Part shown: piece by piece, positions 8,379 through 17,360 of the stretch | Numbering within the stretch: position 1 is the first letter of the stretch | Layout: each line of letters starts with the position of its first letter | From: Ruminococcus flavefaciens | Lineage (GTDB): Bacteria; Bacillota; Clostridia; Oscillospirales; Ruminococcaceae | Reading direction: 5' to 3' | NCBI GenBank assembly: GCA_015067005.1 | Contig: SVNH01000005.1 | Coordinates: 1-64,000 of the forward strand | DNA: 64,000 bases | Position numbers and translations under genes: made by a program | Notes under the pieces: model-generated | The model's database searches: none | The model's input: only the letters and a program-made list of their open reading frames with translations | What the model was told of the DNA's origin: nothing

Positions 8379-9644
8379 TCACTTTAACCAAGGAAGATTA
8401 ATATTCGGGAACTCAAGATCATTGACATCTTGAAGGTCATACATGATCTTATTCTCCTCTAACTCATTCAGGAAGGCATTCATATAGATAGGGCTGGAAA
8501 AAGGCTGCATAAAGTCTATGATGAATTTCCCGCTGACAGCAGAGATCTCAATTAGAATCCCATCGCCTTTGCCATTTGTCCATAGATGAAAATCACGAAT
8601 GTATTTTTCTTCTGCCTCGAAGTTCCCCTTCCCTACATAACTTACCGCCGCAGTTACAATTTCTTCGCCCATCTTGTCTGACATCTCGCAGACAGCTACT
8701 CTCTCCTGATCCGTTGTTTTGGATTGGATCAACTGATTAAGCAGTTTTTGTGATGCGACTTCATTCAACACGTTTTCGTCTCTGGACTGAACAAACACCA
8801 TACCACGGTACGCCGTTGCCTGTCGTGAAAGCGACCAATTCCAGATCTGCTTCTTATATTCCAAAAATGCCGAACTGACAAGGTTTTGATGGGCAAGAGG
8901 AGCGTGCAGTGCATTGCGCTCGTTAACGGTCATAACAACACGAATGATGTCTTCATTTATCGGGTAAAGCTTGTGGATAGAACGGCTCAATAATAAAGAA
9001 ACCATAGTCGCAGGACTTCCATCATTTTCTATGTTGAATCTCATGAATTCCTTTTCAGGTATTGCAATACCGAAAATCGTGGGTCTTCGGTCTTGTTCTA
9101 ATCCCGCAGCGTGCCTGACATTTAATGCACGGGAAAAATTAGGCAGAGCCGGAGCAGGAAGATCATTTCTATTAACAACCGGATCTTCCCATTCCTCAAT
9201 GCTAATCTCTTCCCCTATAAGCCGGGTGCCGTTTCCTTGCAGTTCAACACCGTATTTTTTTGAAATGTAATAATACAAAAATGTTCGGATCACAGCATAT
9301 GCACCACTCCCGTCAGTGATAGCATGAGCAATGTCCATATATATCCAGTTGTCGGAGAAAGAAAAAGAAATTAAATGATAATTTGACTCTGCCGTATTCA
9401 ATGTTGTACCTTTTAATGTGTTATTGATAACAACTGGACGACTATTTTCTGATAAATAATACTCATGGTGCTTTTTCAATTCCACACAAAAATAAGGATA
9501 TCTCTTCATAACGCAATCAACAGCATAGCGTATTACATCTGCATCAATGAGATCACGCATACGGACACGTATCCTTATGATCCATGGTTGTCCCCAATTT
9601 AATGCGTACAATGTTCTGTATTCGGAAAACAACTTCTGATCCAT
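8379..9644 (-). CDS. Condensation / alcohol acetyltransferase-superfamily protein
   Basis: A 421-residue soluble protein. It has the active-site motif HxxxD as AHAITDGSGAY near residue 130, where His is the catalytic base of the chloramphenicol-acetyltransferase-like fold shared by NRPS condensation domains and alcohol acetyltransferases. The N-terminal SEYRTLYALNWGQPWI and the mid-protein TMVSLLLSRSIHKLYP also fit. It stands alone, with no carrier protein or NRPS module nearby, so an acyl/acetyl transfer to a small hydroxyl compound is likelier than peptide synthesis; the substrate is unknown. The start was moved from 9692 to the ATG at 9644, which has GGAAGAAG 6 nt upstream; the longer version begins inside spacer sequence. 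Confidence 0.7.
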   Translation of the reverse strand: MDQKLFSEYRTLYALNWGQPWIIRIRVRMRDLIDADVIRYAVDCVMKRYPYFCVELKKHHEYYLSENSRPVVINNTLKGTTLNTAESNYHLISFSFSDNWIYMDIAHAITDGSGAYAVIRTFLYYYISKKYGVELQGNGTRLIGEEISIEEWEDPVVNRNDLPAPALPNFSRALNVRHAAGLEQDRRPTIFGIAIPEKEFMRFNIENDGSPATMVSLLLSRSIHKLYPINEDIIRVVMTVNERNALHAPLAHQNLVSSAFLEYKKQIWNWSLSRQATAYRGMVFVQSRDENVLNEVASQKLLNQLIQSKTTDQERVAVCEMSDKMGEEIVTAAVSYVGKGNFEAEEKYIRDFHLWTNGKGDGILIEISAVSGKFIIDFMQPFSSPIYMNAFLNELEENKIMYDLQDVNDLEFPNINLPWLK

Positions 9645-9729
9645 AATTACTTCTTCCTTTCTTTTGCTTGTTATGCACAATGATTTTATCAATAATACTT
9701 GACAACTTTTTTCGCAGTAAGCATAGTAC

Positions 9730-10374
9730 TTATCCTATATTGGCTCTTTTAGCGGCATCGGCTATTGTCAGAATGCCGTTCTTGACAAGGCTACCGAGCG
9801 TTTCAAGCGTTCCTTCTGTCTTAGCGTTAGCCATTTCATTTTCATAGTCACGGATAACCTTGTCACGCTGGCGAATCTTCTCATCGAACGGCTCGCCGTC
9901 ATCTTCCTGCTCCTCAATGCCGACATAGCGCCCCGGAGTAAGAATGTAGTCCTGCGCGGCGATAGCCTGAATATCAGCAACAGCAGAAAAGCCCTTGACT
10001 TCCTCTAATGTGCCGTCCTGAAATGCCTTGAATGTATCAGCGAGCTTCTGAATGTCCTCGTCCGGGAAGTCACGGTGCTTGCGGTCAACCATATAGCCCA
10101 TTTTTCGAGCATCAATGAACAGCGTTTTGCCTTTCTGCTTCTTGTTCTTGCTGATGAACCACAGCGTTACGGGGATAGTGACAGAGTAAAAGAGCTGAGT
10201 CGGCATAGCCACGATACCCTCAACCAAGTCGGCTTCAATAATATTCTTGCGAATTTCGCCCTCACCGCTTGACTGCGTTGAGAGCGCACCGTTCGCAAGC
10301 ACCAGACCGAGCTTACCGTTCGGGGCAAGGTGGTGTATCATGTGCTGAAAGAGTGTCAGAATATACTTGAGGAA
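9730..10374 (-). pseudogene. hsdM: C-terminal remnant of type I restriction methylase HsdM
   Basis: About 215 residues of an N6-adenine methylase, against roughly 480-530 for an intact HsdM. Present are LAPNGKLGLVLANGALS, RKNIIEADLVEGIVAMPTQLF, PVTLWFISKNK and the tail ILTPGRYVGIEEQEDDGE, all typical of the second half of HsdM. The SAM-binding motif I and the NPPF catalytic motif are missing: homology starts at LKYILTLFQHMIHH, just after an in-frame stop. No hsdS or hsdR is nearby. The gene is dead and marks a lost restriction island. Confidence 0.85.
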
Positions 10375-10599
10375 CTAAGAGATAGTTGCTGTATGATTTA
10401 TTCTATTGTACCAAAATAATAAACATAATTCAAGTACTTTTTAATAATTAGTCATATTTTTAAACAGCTTATTGCCGTCATATGAAGTCCAAGAAACAAA
10501 GCTGATGCTTCATGAAAGTATCCTCTATCCTTTGGAATGTAAACCACCTGTAGAATACTTTGCAGATTGTCATGATCACAAAAATTTACAGATTGTTCA

Positions 10600-10628
10600 T
10601 TGACTATTATGTAAATGAATGATATAAT
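10600..10628 (+). promoter_or_regulatory. SigA-type promoter of the FtsX-type ABC transporter
   Basis: TTGACT, 17-bp spacer, TATAAT. It leaves a leader of about 185 nt before the ATPase gene. The upstream stretch 10380-10599 is AT-rich and holds no gene I can support. Confidence 0.8.
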
Positions 10629-10652
10629 TTTATATAGTTAAATCAAACATAA

Positions 10653-10684
10653 ATTCACGCAAACAAACAATTGTTTATGTGAAT
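10653..10684. promoter_or_regulatory. Inverted-repeat operator downstream of the promoter
   Basis: Imperfect 32-bp inverted repeat ATTCAC-N2-AAACA ... TGTTT-N2-GTGAAT centred near 10668, about 20-50 nt after the predicted transcription start. A repressor here would block the ABC operon. No regulator gene is adjacent. Confidence 0.5.
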
Positions 10685-10820
10685 GCTGATAGTTGCGCTG
10701 AATATGCAAGAAATGAATAATTTGCCTGCTATATCTGTACAATAAGAAAACTCAGCGCAGAAAGAGTTTCTATCAGAGTTTACACTGATTATTCTTAATA
10801 GATGCCAGATGGAGGTAAGT

Positions 10821-11519
10821 ATGTTTATCGAAATAAAAAACGCCAAAAAACAGTACGGAACAGGTGAAGCAGCAGTTTTCGCTCTTGCAGGAGTTGACCT
10901 TACGCTCGACAAGGGCAAGATCTATGTTATCCTCGGACCTTCCGGCTCAGGTAAATCCACTCTGCTCAATATGATCGGCGGACTTGACAGTCTTGACTCA
11001 GGCGACCTCATAGTTGACGGTAAAAACATAGCCTCCGCAAGCAAGAAGGAACTGTTACAGTACCGTCTTGAGGACGTGGGGTTCATCTTCCAGTTCTACA
11101 ACCTCATCCCCGACCTCAACGTTGAGGAGAATATACAGGTCGTATCTGAGATCTCTCCAAAGCCACTTGACATCGACGAGGTACTGAAAGCCCTTGAGAT
11201 AGAACAGTACCGCAAGCGCTTCCCGAAAGAGCTTTCCGGCGGTCAGCAGCAGAGAGTCGCTATCGGGCGAGCTATGATAAAGAATCCCAAGCTTCTGCTT
11301 TGTGATGAGCTAACAGGTGCACTTGACACGAAATCTTCCTATGCGGTGCTGAAATTCGTAGAGAAGATGAACCAGATTTATGGTACTACTATAATCATCA
11401 TTACTCATAACGAAGCTATCGCTGATATGGCTGACTGCGTTATAAGATTCAAGGATGGCAATGTTGCCTCAAAGGTAGACAATGATAATAAGTGTCCCGC
11501 CGAGAAGCTGAACTTGTAG
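10821..11519 (+). CDS. ABC transporter ATPase, MacB/LolD-type
   Basis: A 232-residue ATP-binding subunit. It has Walker A GPSGSGKST, the Q-loop FIFQFYNLIPDLNV, signature LSGGQQQR and Walker B LLLCDELTGALD (Glu then Leu where most members have DEPTGALD). The H-loop is ITHNEAIA. It belongs to the family that powers FtsX-type permeases, which act as mechanotransmitters or export peptides and antimicrobials. The start is ATG 10821, with GGAGG at 10811-10815; the earlier in-frame codon overlaps that site. It is followed 14 nt later by its permease. Confidence 0.92.
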   Translation: MFIEIKNAKKQYGTGEAAVFALAGVDLTLDKGKIYVILGPSGSGKSTLLNMIGGLDSLDSGDLIVDGKNIASASKKELLQYRLEDVGFIFQFYNLIPDLNVEENIQVVSEISPKPLDIDEVLKALEIEQYRKRFPKELSGGQQQRVAIGRAMIKNPKLLLCDELTGALDTKSSYAVLKFVEKMNQIYGTTIIIITHNEAIADMADCVIRFKDGNVASKVDNDNKCPAEKLNL

Positions 11520-11533
11520 AACGGAGGTGCGCT

Positions 11534-13768
11534 ATGAAACTTAACAAACGATATCCGCGAAGCATACGATCATATCTGTCGTTTTACGTTTCTGCTTCTG
11601 TTCTGACAATGGTAACGCTGCTGATGTTCTTCCTGTTCTACACTTCGGGAACAAGCGTTAAAAAGTATGCAGATGACTTTGCCAGACGCAACAGCCGTCA
11701 GGATGCTCAGTTTGAGACTGAAAGGGTTATTCCCGATGAAGCCTTAAAGAGCCTTGCATCGAAATACGATGCGGTCTTTGAAAAGGAATACAGCGTGAAC
11801 TTTGAAGAACCTGACAGCAAGCATTCACGTATTTTCAAAGAGAATAAACAGATAGACCTTTGTGAACTGACAGCCGGCAGCCGTCCGACAAATGAGAACG
11901 AGGTCATGATCTCTCTCGGCTACGCTGAGGAACACAGCATCGAAGTCGGCGACAGGATATTTGCCGCTCAAAAGGAACGCACGGTAACAGGCTTGTTTCT
12001 GCGCCCTGACTACCTCTTTATGGTCGAGAACGACACCGACACCTACAAGAATGTCGAAGACTTTTTCCTTGCAGTTCTAGATGAAAAGACTTTTAACAGC
12101 AGTTTTGAAGAGCCTAATGTGATGTATAAGGTCATCTACAATGATTCGTCCAGGGAGAATGAGCTGCGTAAGGAAATAAACAGCAGTTATACTACACTCA
12201 GCTACCTTTCCTCTGACGTAAACGGCCGCATCAATTATGTCTATCAGGAAGCAGACACATATATCATTATGGCCTGGCTGCTGCTTATAACTCTGCCAAT
12301 AATCGCGGTAGTTCTTATCTGCATCATCATAAGCCGCAAAATAATAAAGGAACAGAAAATTATCGGAACACTCTCTGCCCTCGGCTACAAACCTCGCACA
12401 ATAATGCTTCATTACAGTATTATGGCGGTAATTCCAGGACTTATAGGCGGTGTTCTTATGAGCTTAGTCTCGCTGTTTATTGCAGACTGGTTCGGTGAAT
12501 TCGCAACAGCGAGTTTCGAGCCTATCAAGCCCGTCTTTAAAGTACCGGCCGCAATAATGATCGCCGGCATAATTATCCCGACTGTTATTTATTTTATTGC
12601 TGCTATGCTCGTTACACGTAAGATACTCAAAAACAATACTGTGTCGCTCCTGAGCGGCTCGGTAGGTACAAAATCTGCGTCAAAAAAGATCTTCGCCAAA
12701 TCCAAAATGAAGGTGAGAGCTCGTTTTGCGCTTCGTTCAGTCATAGGCAATCCCGGAAGAAGCTTCGTTATTTTTCTCGGAATATTCCTCGGCAGTGCTA
12801 TTATTTGCTTCGGAATGGTATATTCCGATTCGATGAAGTCTCTTGCCGATGATCCTCAGCCAAAGATAGGCAGCTACAAGTACAGGTACTACCTCAGCGA
12901 CTTTAGAGAGGGAGTATACAGCGATAATACCGATGTTCTTATCAATTCGAGTTTTGAGTCTGAAAGCGGAAGCATCGTGAACGTTATCGGTGCCGACAAG
13001 GATTGCAAACGGCTCAATCTCACTGAAAAATCCACCAACAAAACTGCTGACCTCAGCGAAGGCTGGTATATAAGCAATCTCGCAGCAGTTATGTTCGACG
13101 TGGACAAGGGTGATGAGATAAAACTGAAAAATAGTGCTACTCTCGAAGAAAAGACGATAAAGATAAGTGGAATTATAAAGAATGATTATGAGATCTACGT
13201 TATAAGTACAAGAGAGAATGCCTCGAAGGTGACAGGTATAGATGCTGATTATTATGACTGCATACTGTCTGACGATAGTATTAGTTTTGAAAAGGGTGAG
13301 GTTGCACTTATACTGACAGACAAGTCTTTTAAGAAGCAGATGGATATTGTTTATGACGAATCCACGACCAACAGGATAACAATAATTCTCCTCGGCGTTG
13401 TCATATGTATCGCTTCGATCTATGTCGCTATAAATATGATGATAAACGAACAGGCTGCAAATATCTCAATGCTGAAAGTTCTCGGTTATAAGCGTAAGTA
13501 TATCGACACCATGGTGCTGAGAGGAAATCACATACTCCTTATACCCGGCATAGTTCTTGGAATACTCGGCGGTGTTGGAATAATGAAGCTCTTTTCAGTT
13601 CTCCTTGTAGAAGTTCTTGAATTGATACTGCCAGTGGAGCTTACGCTGAAAACGGTTCTTTTCACAATTGCTGTCACCTGCATTTGCTACTTCGGCTCAC
13701 TGCTGATACTCAGACGCAGAGTTGATAATATAGATATGATCGAGAGTCTGAAGGACAACAGGGAATAA
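11534..13768 (+). CDS. FtsX/MacB-type ABC permease
   Basis: A 744-residue membrane protein with two FtsX units. One N-terminal helix (residues about 15-40) is followed by an extracytoplasmic domain of about 190 residues. Then come helices near 245-280, 295-330 and 345-370, a second single helix with its ectodomain, and three C-terminal helices near 615-735. The conserved FtsX pattern ISMLKVLGYKRKYI appears after the seventh helix. The permease partners the ATPase just upstream. The start ATG 11534 has GGAGG at 11523-11527. Such two-gene loci often resist cell-wall antibiotics or export signals; no histidine-kinase pair is present here to support that. Confidence 0.9.
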   Translation: MKLNKRYPRSIRSYLSFYVSASVLTMVTLLMFFLFYTSGTSVKKYADDFARRNSRQDAQFETERVIPDEALKSLASKYDAVFEKEYSVNFEEPDSKHSRIFKENKQIDLCELTAGSRPTNENEVMISLGYAEEHSIEVGDRIFAAQKERTVTGLFLRPDYLFMVENDTDTYKNVEDFFLAVLDEKTFNSSFEEPNVMYKVIYNDSSRENELRKEINSSYTTLSYLSSDVNGRINYVYQEADTYIIMAWLLLITLPIIAVVLICIIISRKIIKEQKIIGTLSALGYKPRTIMLHYSIMAVIPGLIGGVLMSLVSLFIADWFGEFATASFEPIKPVFKVPAAIMIAGIIIPTVIYFIAAMLVTRKILKNNTVSLLSGSVGTKSASKKIFAKSKMKVRARFALRSVIGNPGRSFVIFLGIFLGSAIICFGMVYSDSMKSLADDPQPKIGSYKYRYYLSDFREGVYSDNTDVLINSSFESESGSIVNVIGADKDCKRLNLTEKSTNKTADLSEGWYISNLAAVMFDVDKGDEIKLKNSATLEEKTIKISGIIKNDYEIYVISTRENASKVTGIDADYYDCILSDDSISFEKGEVALILTDKSFKKQMDIVYDESTTNRITIILLGVVICIASIYVAINMMINEQAANISMLKVLGYKRKYIDTMVLRGNHILLIPGIVLGILGGVGIMKLFSVLLVEVLELILPVELTLKTVLFTIAVTCICYFGSLLILRRRVDNIDMIESLKDNRE

Positions 13769-13942
13769 CTTTAAGCGGCTATTAGTATCGGAACATTGAA
13801 TAACAGCGGCATAGCATATACTCTGACGTGCAGCGCATCTGATATGACAAACGATACTATCACTGAACTGACATATCCTGTACTGATGACGGCAAGCTGT
13901 GGTAGGTCGCTGTCGGTATACTAAAAACTGAACTAAAAACTT

Positions 13943-13975
13943 AAACTGCCCCGGAATAGTTCCGAGGCAGTTTTT
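13943..13975 (+). terminator. Terminator of the ABC operon
   Basis: AAACTGCC-CGGAA / TTCCG-GGCAGTTT hairpin followed by TTTTTATTAT. It may also end the minus-strand fragment ending at 13977. Confidence 0.8.
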
Positions 13976-13976
13976 A

Positions 13977-14370
13977 TTATATTTCAAATCCATTGACTTT
14001 TTTAAGGAGCTCAGAAATATGATCCTGAGTGCGCTTTATCCGTCTTTCACCAAGGTCGCCGTTTTTCAAGTCAGTTACGGCGAGCAGATAAAGGAAACGT
14101 ATTGCAGACATCAGTCTGATCTTATCGTTTATAGCAGACAGCTCAGCCTTGTCAGCAGTATCAAAGTATTTTTCTAAGATACTGTTCCATATCGGCTCGC
14201 CCAGATCATCGGAAATGCCAAGAAAACTGCTGAGATTATCCGGACAATCCTCGCTGAAGGAAATATATGTGACATAGAGTGCCTGAAGGTCAAATATAGG
14301 CTGTCCCGTTGAAATAGTTTCCATATCTATCAGCATTGGTTCATCACCAACAAGCATTACATTTTTCAAT
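13977..14370 (-). pseudogene. C-terminal remnant of a choline/aminoglycoside-type phosphotransferase
   Basis: About 130 residues beginning near the catalytic loop (KNVMLVGDEPMLIDMETIS: Asn of the loop and the metal-binding Asp of the IDM motif), followed by the helical C-terminal half. The N-lobe and the HGD part of the active site are absent or frameshifted at the junction near 14370, so kinase activity is impossible. The intact family phosphorylates small hydroxyl compounds. Confidence 0.7.
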
Positions 14371-14916
14371 CATGGCAGAAAGCCTGATATCACTACGATG
14401 AACGAGTATGTCACTCAGCAGATGACGGAGTATCGCAAGCAGCTCAGCGATATGGTCAGTGAGTTCAACAGCACAAAAAGCGATACAATAATCTCGCCAC
14501 TTGATGCAAAGGAGATTAAGGCCATATACCGCCAGATAGCGCGTCAGCTCCATCCTGATATGAGCACCGTGACTCAGGAACATCCCGAGCTTGCGGAGTT
14601 ATGGGAACAGGCTTCAATTGCCTACAAGTGCAATGACCTGAAAACGCTGAGAGAGACTGATTTTCTTGTCCAGCAGGCACTTTCTCAGCTCGGAGTGAGC
14701 GACGCTCCCATAGTTGTTCCCGACATCGCTGAGAAAATAGCCACACTTGAACAGGAGATACATACTATAATTACTACCGAACCGTATTCATATAAACTTA
14801 TCCTTGACGATAAGGACGAGACAGCAGACAGAAAGACTGCATATGAAACAGAATTGCTGCAATATACCGATTACGAGAAGCAGTTGCAACAGCAGCTCGA
14901 TTTGCTAACGCTGTAA
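14371..14916 (+). pseudogene. J-domain-like protein, 5'-truncated
   Basis: The readable frame from ATG 14398 gives 172 residues. A J-domain helix with the HPD tripeptide is visible in IYRQIARQLHPDMS, followed by a long coiled-coil tail (IVVPDIAEKIATLEQEIHTI...QLQQQLDLLTL). J-domains stimulate DnaK-type chaperones. The sequence before 14398 continues the frame to the junction with the phosphotransferase remnant, so the original N-terminus is probably lost. It sits 11 nt ahead of the HIRAN gene with shared direction, and both may once have belonged to one operon. Confidence 0.55.
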
Positions 14917-14927
14917 GGAGGTCTAAA

Positions 14928-15320
14928 ATGAACGAACTGGCAGAGATAAAAAAGAACGAACTGGCAGTCGCAGCCGAAAACGGTCAGATAGGTGAACTGC
15001 TCAAGCCGCTTATACGTGAGATACACCTCTTCGATTCATATATCGCAGGCACTACGCATTTGAAGGACCAGGGCGTGCTTGATGCGGTCAAAGTCGGCGA
15101 CAAGCTGACACTCCAGCGCGAGGACAACAAATTCGACAGCAATGCTATACTGATCCTTGCACCTGACGGTCGGAAGGTTGGGTATGTTCCAGAGAAAGAT
15201 AATATCATTTTTGCTCGCCTTATGGATGCCGGTAAGATGCTATCCGCACAGATCAAAAACATCGACATCAAGGGAACTTTCCATAAGATAAGCATTGGAA
15301 TATTCCTTGTGGATTTCTGA
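14928..15320 (+). CDS. HIRAN-domain protein
   Basis: A 130-residue protein. Residues about 33-125 form a HIRAN domain: FDSYIAGTTHL, LTLQREDNKFDSNAILIL and GRKVGYVPEKDN are the usual strands. In eukaryotic SNF2 helicases this domain binds 3' ends of single-stranded DNA; free-standing bacterial versions are often next to nucleases or McrB-like ATPases, as here. The start has AAGGAGG 7 nt upstream. Confidence 0.8.
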   Translation: MNELAEIKKNELAVAAENGQIGELLKPLIREIHLFDSYIAGTTHLKDQGVLDAVKVGDKLTLQREDNKFDSNAILILAPDGRKVGYVPEKDNIIFARLMDAGKMLSAQIKNIDIKGTFHKISIGIFLVDF

Positions 15321-15332
15321 GAGGTAATAATT

Positions 15333-16160
15333 ATGATAAATATTGAGAAGTTAAAACAGGTCATAGAAGCATACAAAGCGGATTTCTCTGAGCATTTTGA
15401 GGAAGAACGATATAAATGGGAAGCCGTAAAGTGCTTTCAGGATAACTGGGACATAGATGCTTTAGATTTCGTAGCGATGTTAAAGAAATCTATGTCAAAA
15501 ACGTATAACCTTCTTGCTTCAGGATATGCATATCCAAGAAGAATGATTAAAGAATTTGCAGAAGCAGACACGCAGGCGGTAAAGTCCATGTTCATAAACT
15601 TATTTGATGAGAGTAAAGAACTTGCTGAACGTATTGAAACATTTATAAATTCTGCTGAAGCGGTAAGAAAAAAGTATGATAAAGGTACGTGGAAGAATCA
15701 CTATCAGAATACAAATGCTGTTAGTACATATCTTTGGTTGAAATATCCTGATAAATACTATATTTATAAATATGATATTTATAAAAAGGTTGCAAATGAA
15801 TTTGAAGATTCTTATTCTCCTAAAGCGAATGGATTAGTTGAAAATCTTATTGGTGGATACAAGATGTATGATGAGATATGTGCGGTACTAAATAATGATG
15901 AAGAAATAATTCATATGCTTTCAAATGAATTGAACAACGATTGTTATTCAGATAAAATGCTAAAAACTCTGACAATTGATTTCGGATTTTTCGTTTCAAA
16001 GTATTATAATTCAGATAATAATACCAATAAACGTTACTGGATTTTCTCCCCAGGTTCAAATGCATCCATGTGGGATGAGTTTTACGATGAAGGTGTAATG
16101 GGATTAGGTTGGGATGAACTCGTGGATTTTAGGAAGTTTAATAGTCGTGAGGAAATATGA
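15333..16160 (+). pseudogene. McrB-like protein, cut inside its EVE-type domain
   Basis: 275 residues of a helical N-terminal domain, then the beginning of an EVE-like domain: RYWIFSPGSNASMWDEFYDE and GVMGLGWDELVDF. The frame stops right after this, and the AAA+ GTPase/ATPase module expected in McrB-type restriction enzymes is missing. The intact proteins read modified cytosines and cut DNA with an McrC nuclease. Ribosome site GAGAGG is present, so a truncated product could be made. Confidence 0.65.
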
Positions 16161-16380
16161 ACGGAAAGCTGACACATAAGGCTTCCGACCACAACACCAA
16201 ACGTTGTGAGGTTGAAAAATAGGTATTCCTGCCTCACTCCGACTTCGAGCGGCTGAAAGCCAACCCATATCAGGAACATGAAGCGATAACTACCGCTAAA
16301 GACCTTATGTATGTTTTGAAAAAACAATGTCAACAATTATGCATATTCAACAAAAAATATATAAAAAACTATTTTTTCTA
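16161..16380. other. Gene debris and AT-rich spacer
   Basis: A plus-strand frame near 16219-16380 reads HSDFERLKANPYQEHEAITT and runs into a stop, without start codon or ribosome site. It is coding-like but unassigned. Nothing else is visible before the promoter at 16391. Confidence 0.3.
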
Positions 16381-16390
16381 ACGGTTTGAA

Positions 16391-16419
16391 TTGACAATGC
16401 CCAAAGCTCGTATTATAAT
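16391..16419 (+). promoter_or_regulatory. Perfect-consensus promoter of the surface-fibre operon
   Basis: TTGACA, exactly 17 bp, TATAAT. This is full SigA consensus, rare for a surface operon, and predicts strong transcription. A leader of about 155 nt precedes the first gene. Confidence 0.85.
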
Positions 16420-16580
16420 GATATTAGTTATAGCTATATCTTTTTTATAATATGGGTATAATTTATAAATAATACAAAATGCGCTTGTAATCGTATTATT
16501 TTTTACTTTCACACTGACTGCATTAATATACCGTATGATCATGCGGCAGACACGGTCAGCGAAAGGAGCGTTGTCCGAAG

Positions 16581-17360
16581 GTGAAGAATGACAGTAATGA
16601 GATTGTCAGTGAAAAAAGCAGCATTGGTTTTCGTGCGTTTTCAATAATGCGGAAGATCTTTATTTATCTGCTTTCTTTTTTCATTATCATAGCGGCGATA
16701 CTTTTTACTGCCGACAAAAGTCCGGATAAATCATTGTTCGGTTATCGGCATTATGTTGTACTTACTGACTCCATGGAGCCGGAATTTTCAAGCGGCGATA
16801 TGGTATTCGTTAAGGTCTCGGGTGCCAATTCAGTCAAAGAAGGCGATATAATCACTTTCAATGTCTCAAGCGAAAGTGATGCTTATCTTACCCACAGGGT
16901 AACACAGAGATTAGAAAACTATAAGGGGACAGGAGTTACCTGTTTCAGAACAAAGGGCGATGCCAACAATACGGAGGATTCTTTCCTCGTTGATGAATCA
17001 CGTGTCATAGGCAAGGTCAGATTTCATGTGCCTAAATTGGGATTTATCATAAGATTTGTGCAGATGAAATGGTATTTCATCTTACCGATAATAATGCTTT
17101 TAATAGTATTTTTCAAGCTGATGATCTATTATTTTTCACTGCGTGATGATAATAAAAAAGCTGAAAATCAGTTCGCTGAGGTGAAAACTGATGACGGGCA
17201 GAAAGTCTTTGAGAATGGCCGTGAGATTCCGGTAGATGTTGTCGGCTCACAGAAGGACGTTCCGGAAAAGGCAGAAGCCAGCCAGAAAGCACCTCAAATC
17301 GGACATGAAGGCTTAAATGACAGAATGGGTGGTAATTATGAAAACAGAGAAGAAAAGTAA
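16581..17360 (+). CDS. sipW: SipW-type signal peptidase I
   Basis: A 259-residue ER/archaeal-type signal peptidase. It has an N-terminal membrane helix (residues about 27-42), catalytic Ser64 in LTDSMEPEFSSGD, and catalytic His105 in AYLTHRV in place of the lysine of ordinary bacterial enzymes. TKGDANNTED and a C-terminal helix (about 165-185) complete the family pattern. SipW enzymes process a special group of secreted substrates such as TasA fibre subunits; here the next gene is such a substrate. A Pro/Lys/Gln-rich cytoplasmic tail of 60 residues is longer than usual. Starts with GTG, with AAAGGAG upstream at 16562-16568. First gene of a co-directional run to 29792. Confidence 0.9.
   Translation: MKNDSNEIVSEKSSIGFRAFSIMRKIFIYLLSFFIIIAAILFTADKSPDKSLFGYRHYVVLTDSMEPEFSSGDMVFVKVSGANSVKEGDIITFNVSSESDAYLTHRVTQRLENYKGTGVTCFRTKGDANNTEDSFLVDESRVIGKVRFHVPKLGFIIRFVQMKWYFILPIIMLLIVFFKLMIYYFSLRDDNKKAENQFAEVKTDDGQKVFENGREIPVDVVGSQKDVPEKAEASQKAPQIGHEGLNDRMGGNYENREEK

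Noticed and set aside
13775-13923. Open frame reading ISIGTLNNSGIAYTLTCSAS after the ABC permease.
   Set aside because: No start codon, no ribosome site and no recognisable family; may be a gene scrap but cannot be supported.
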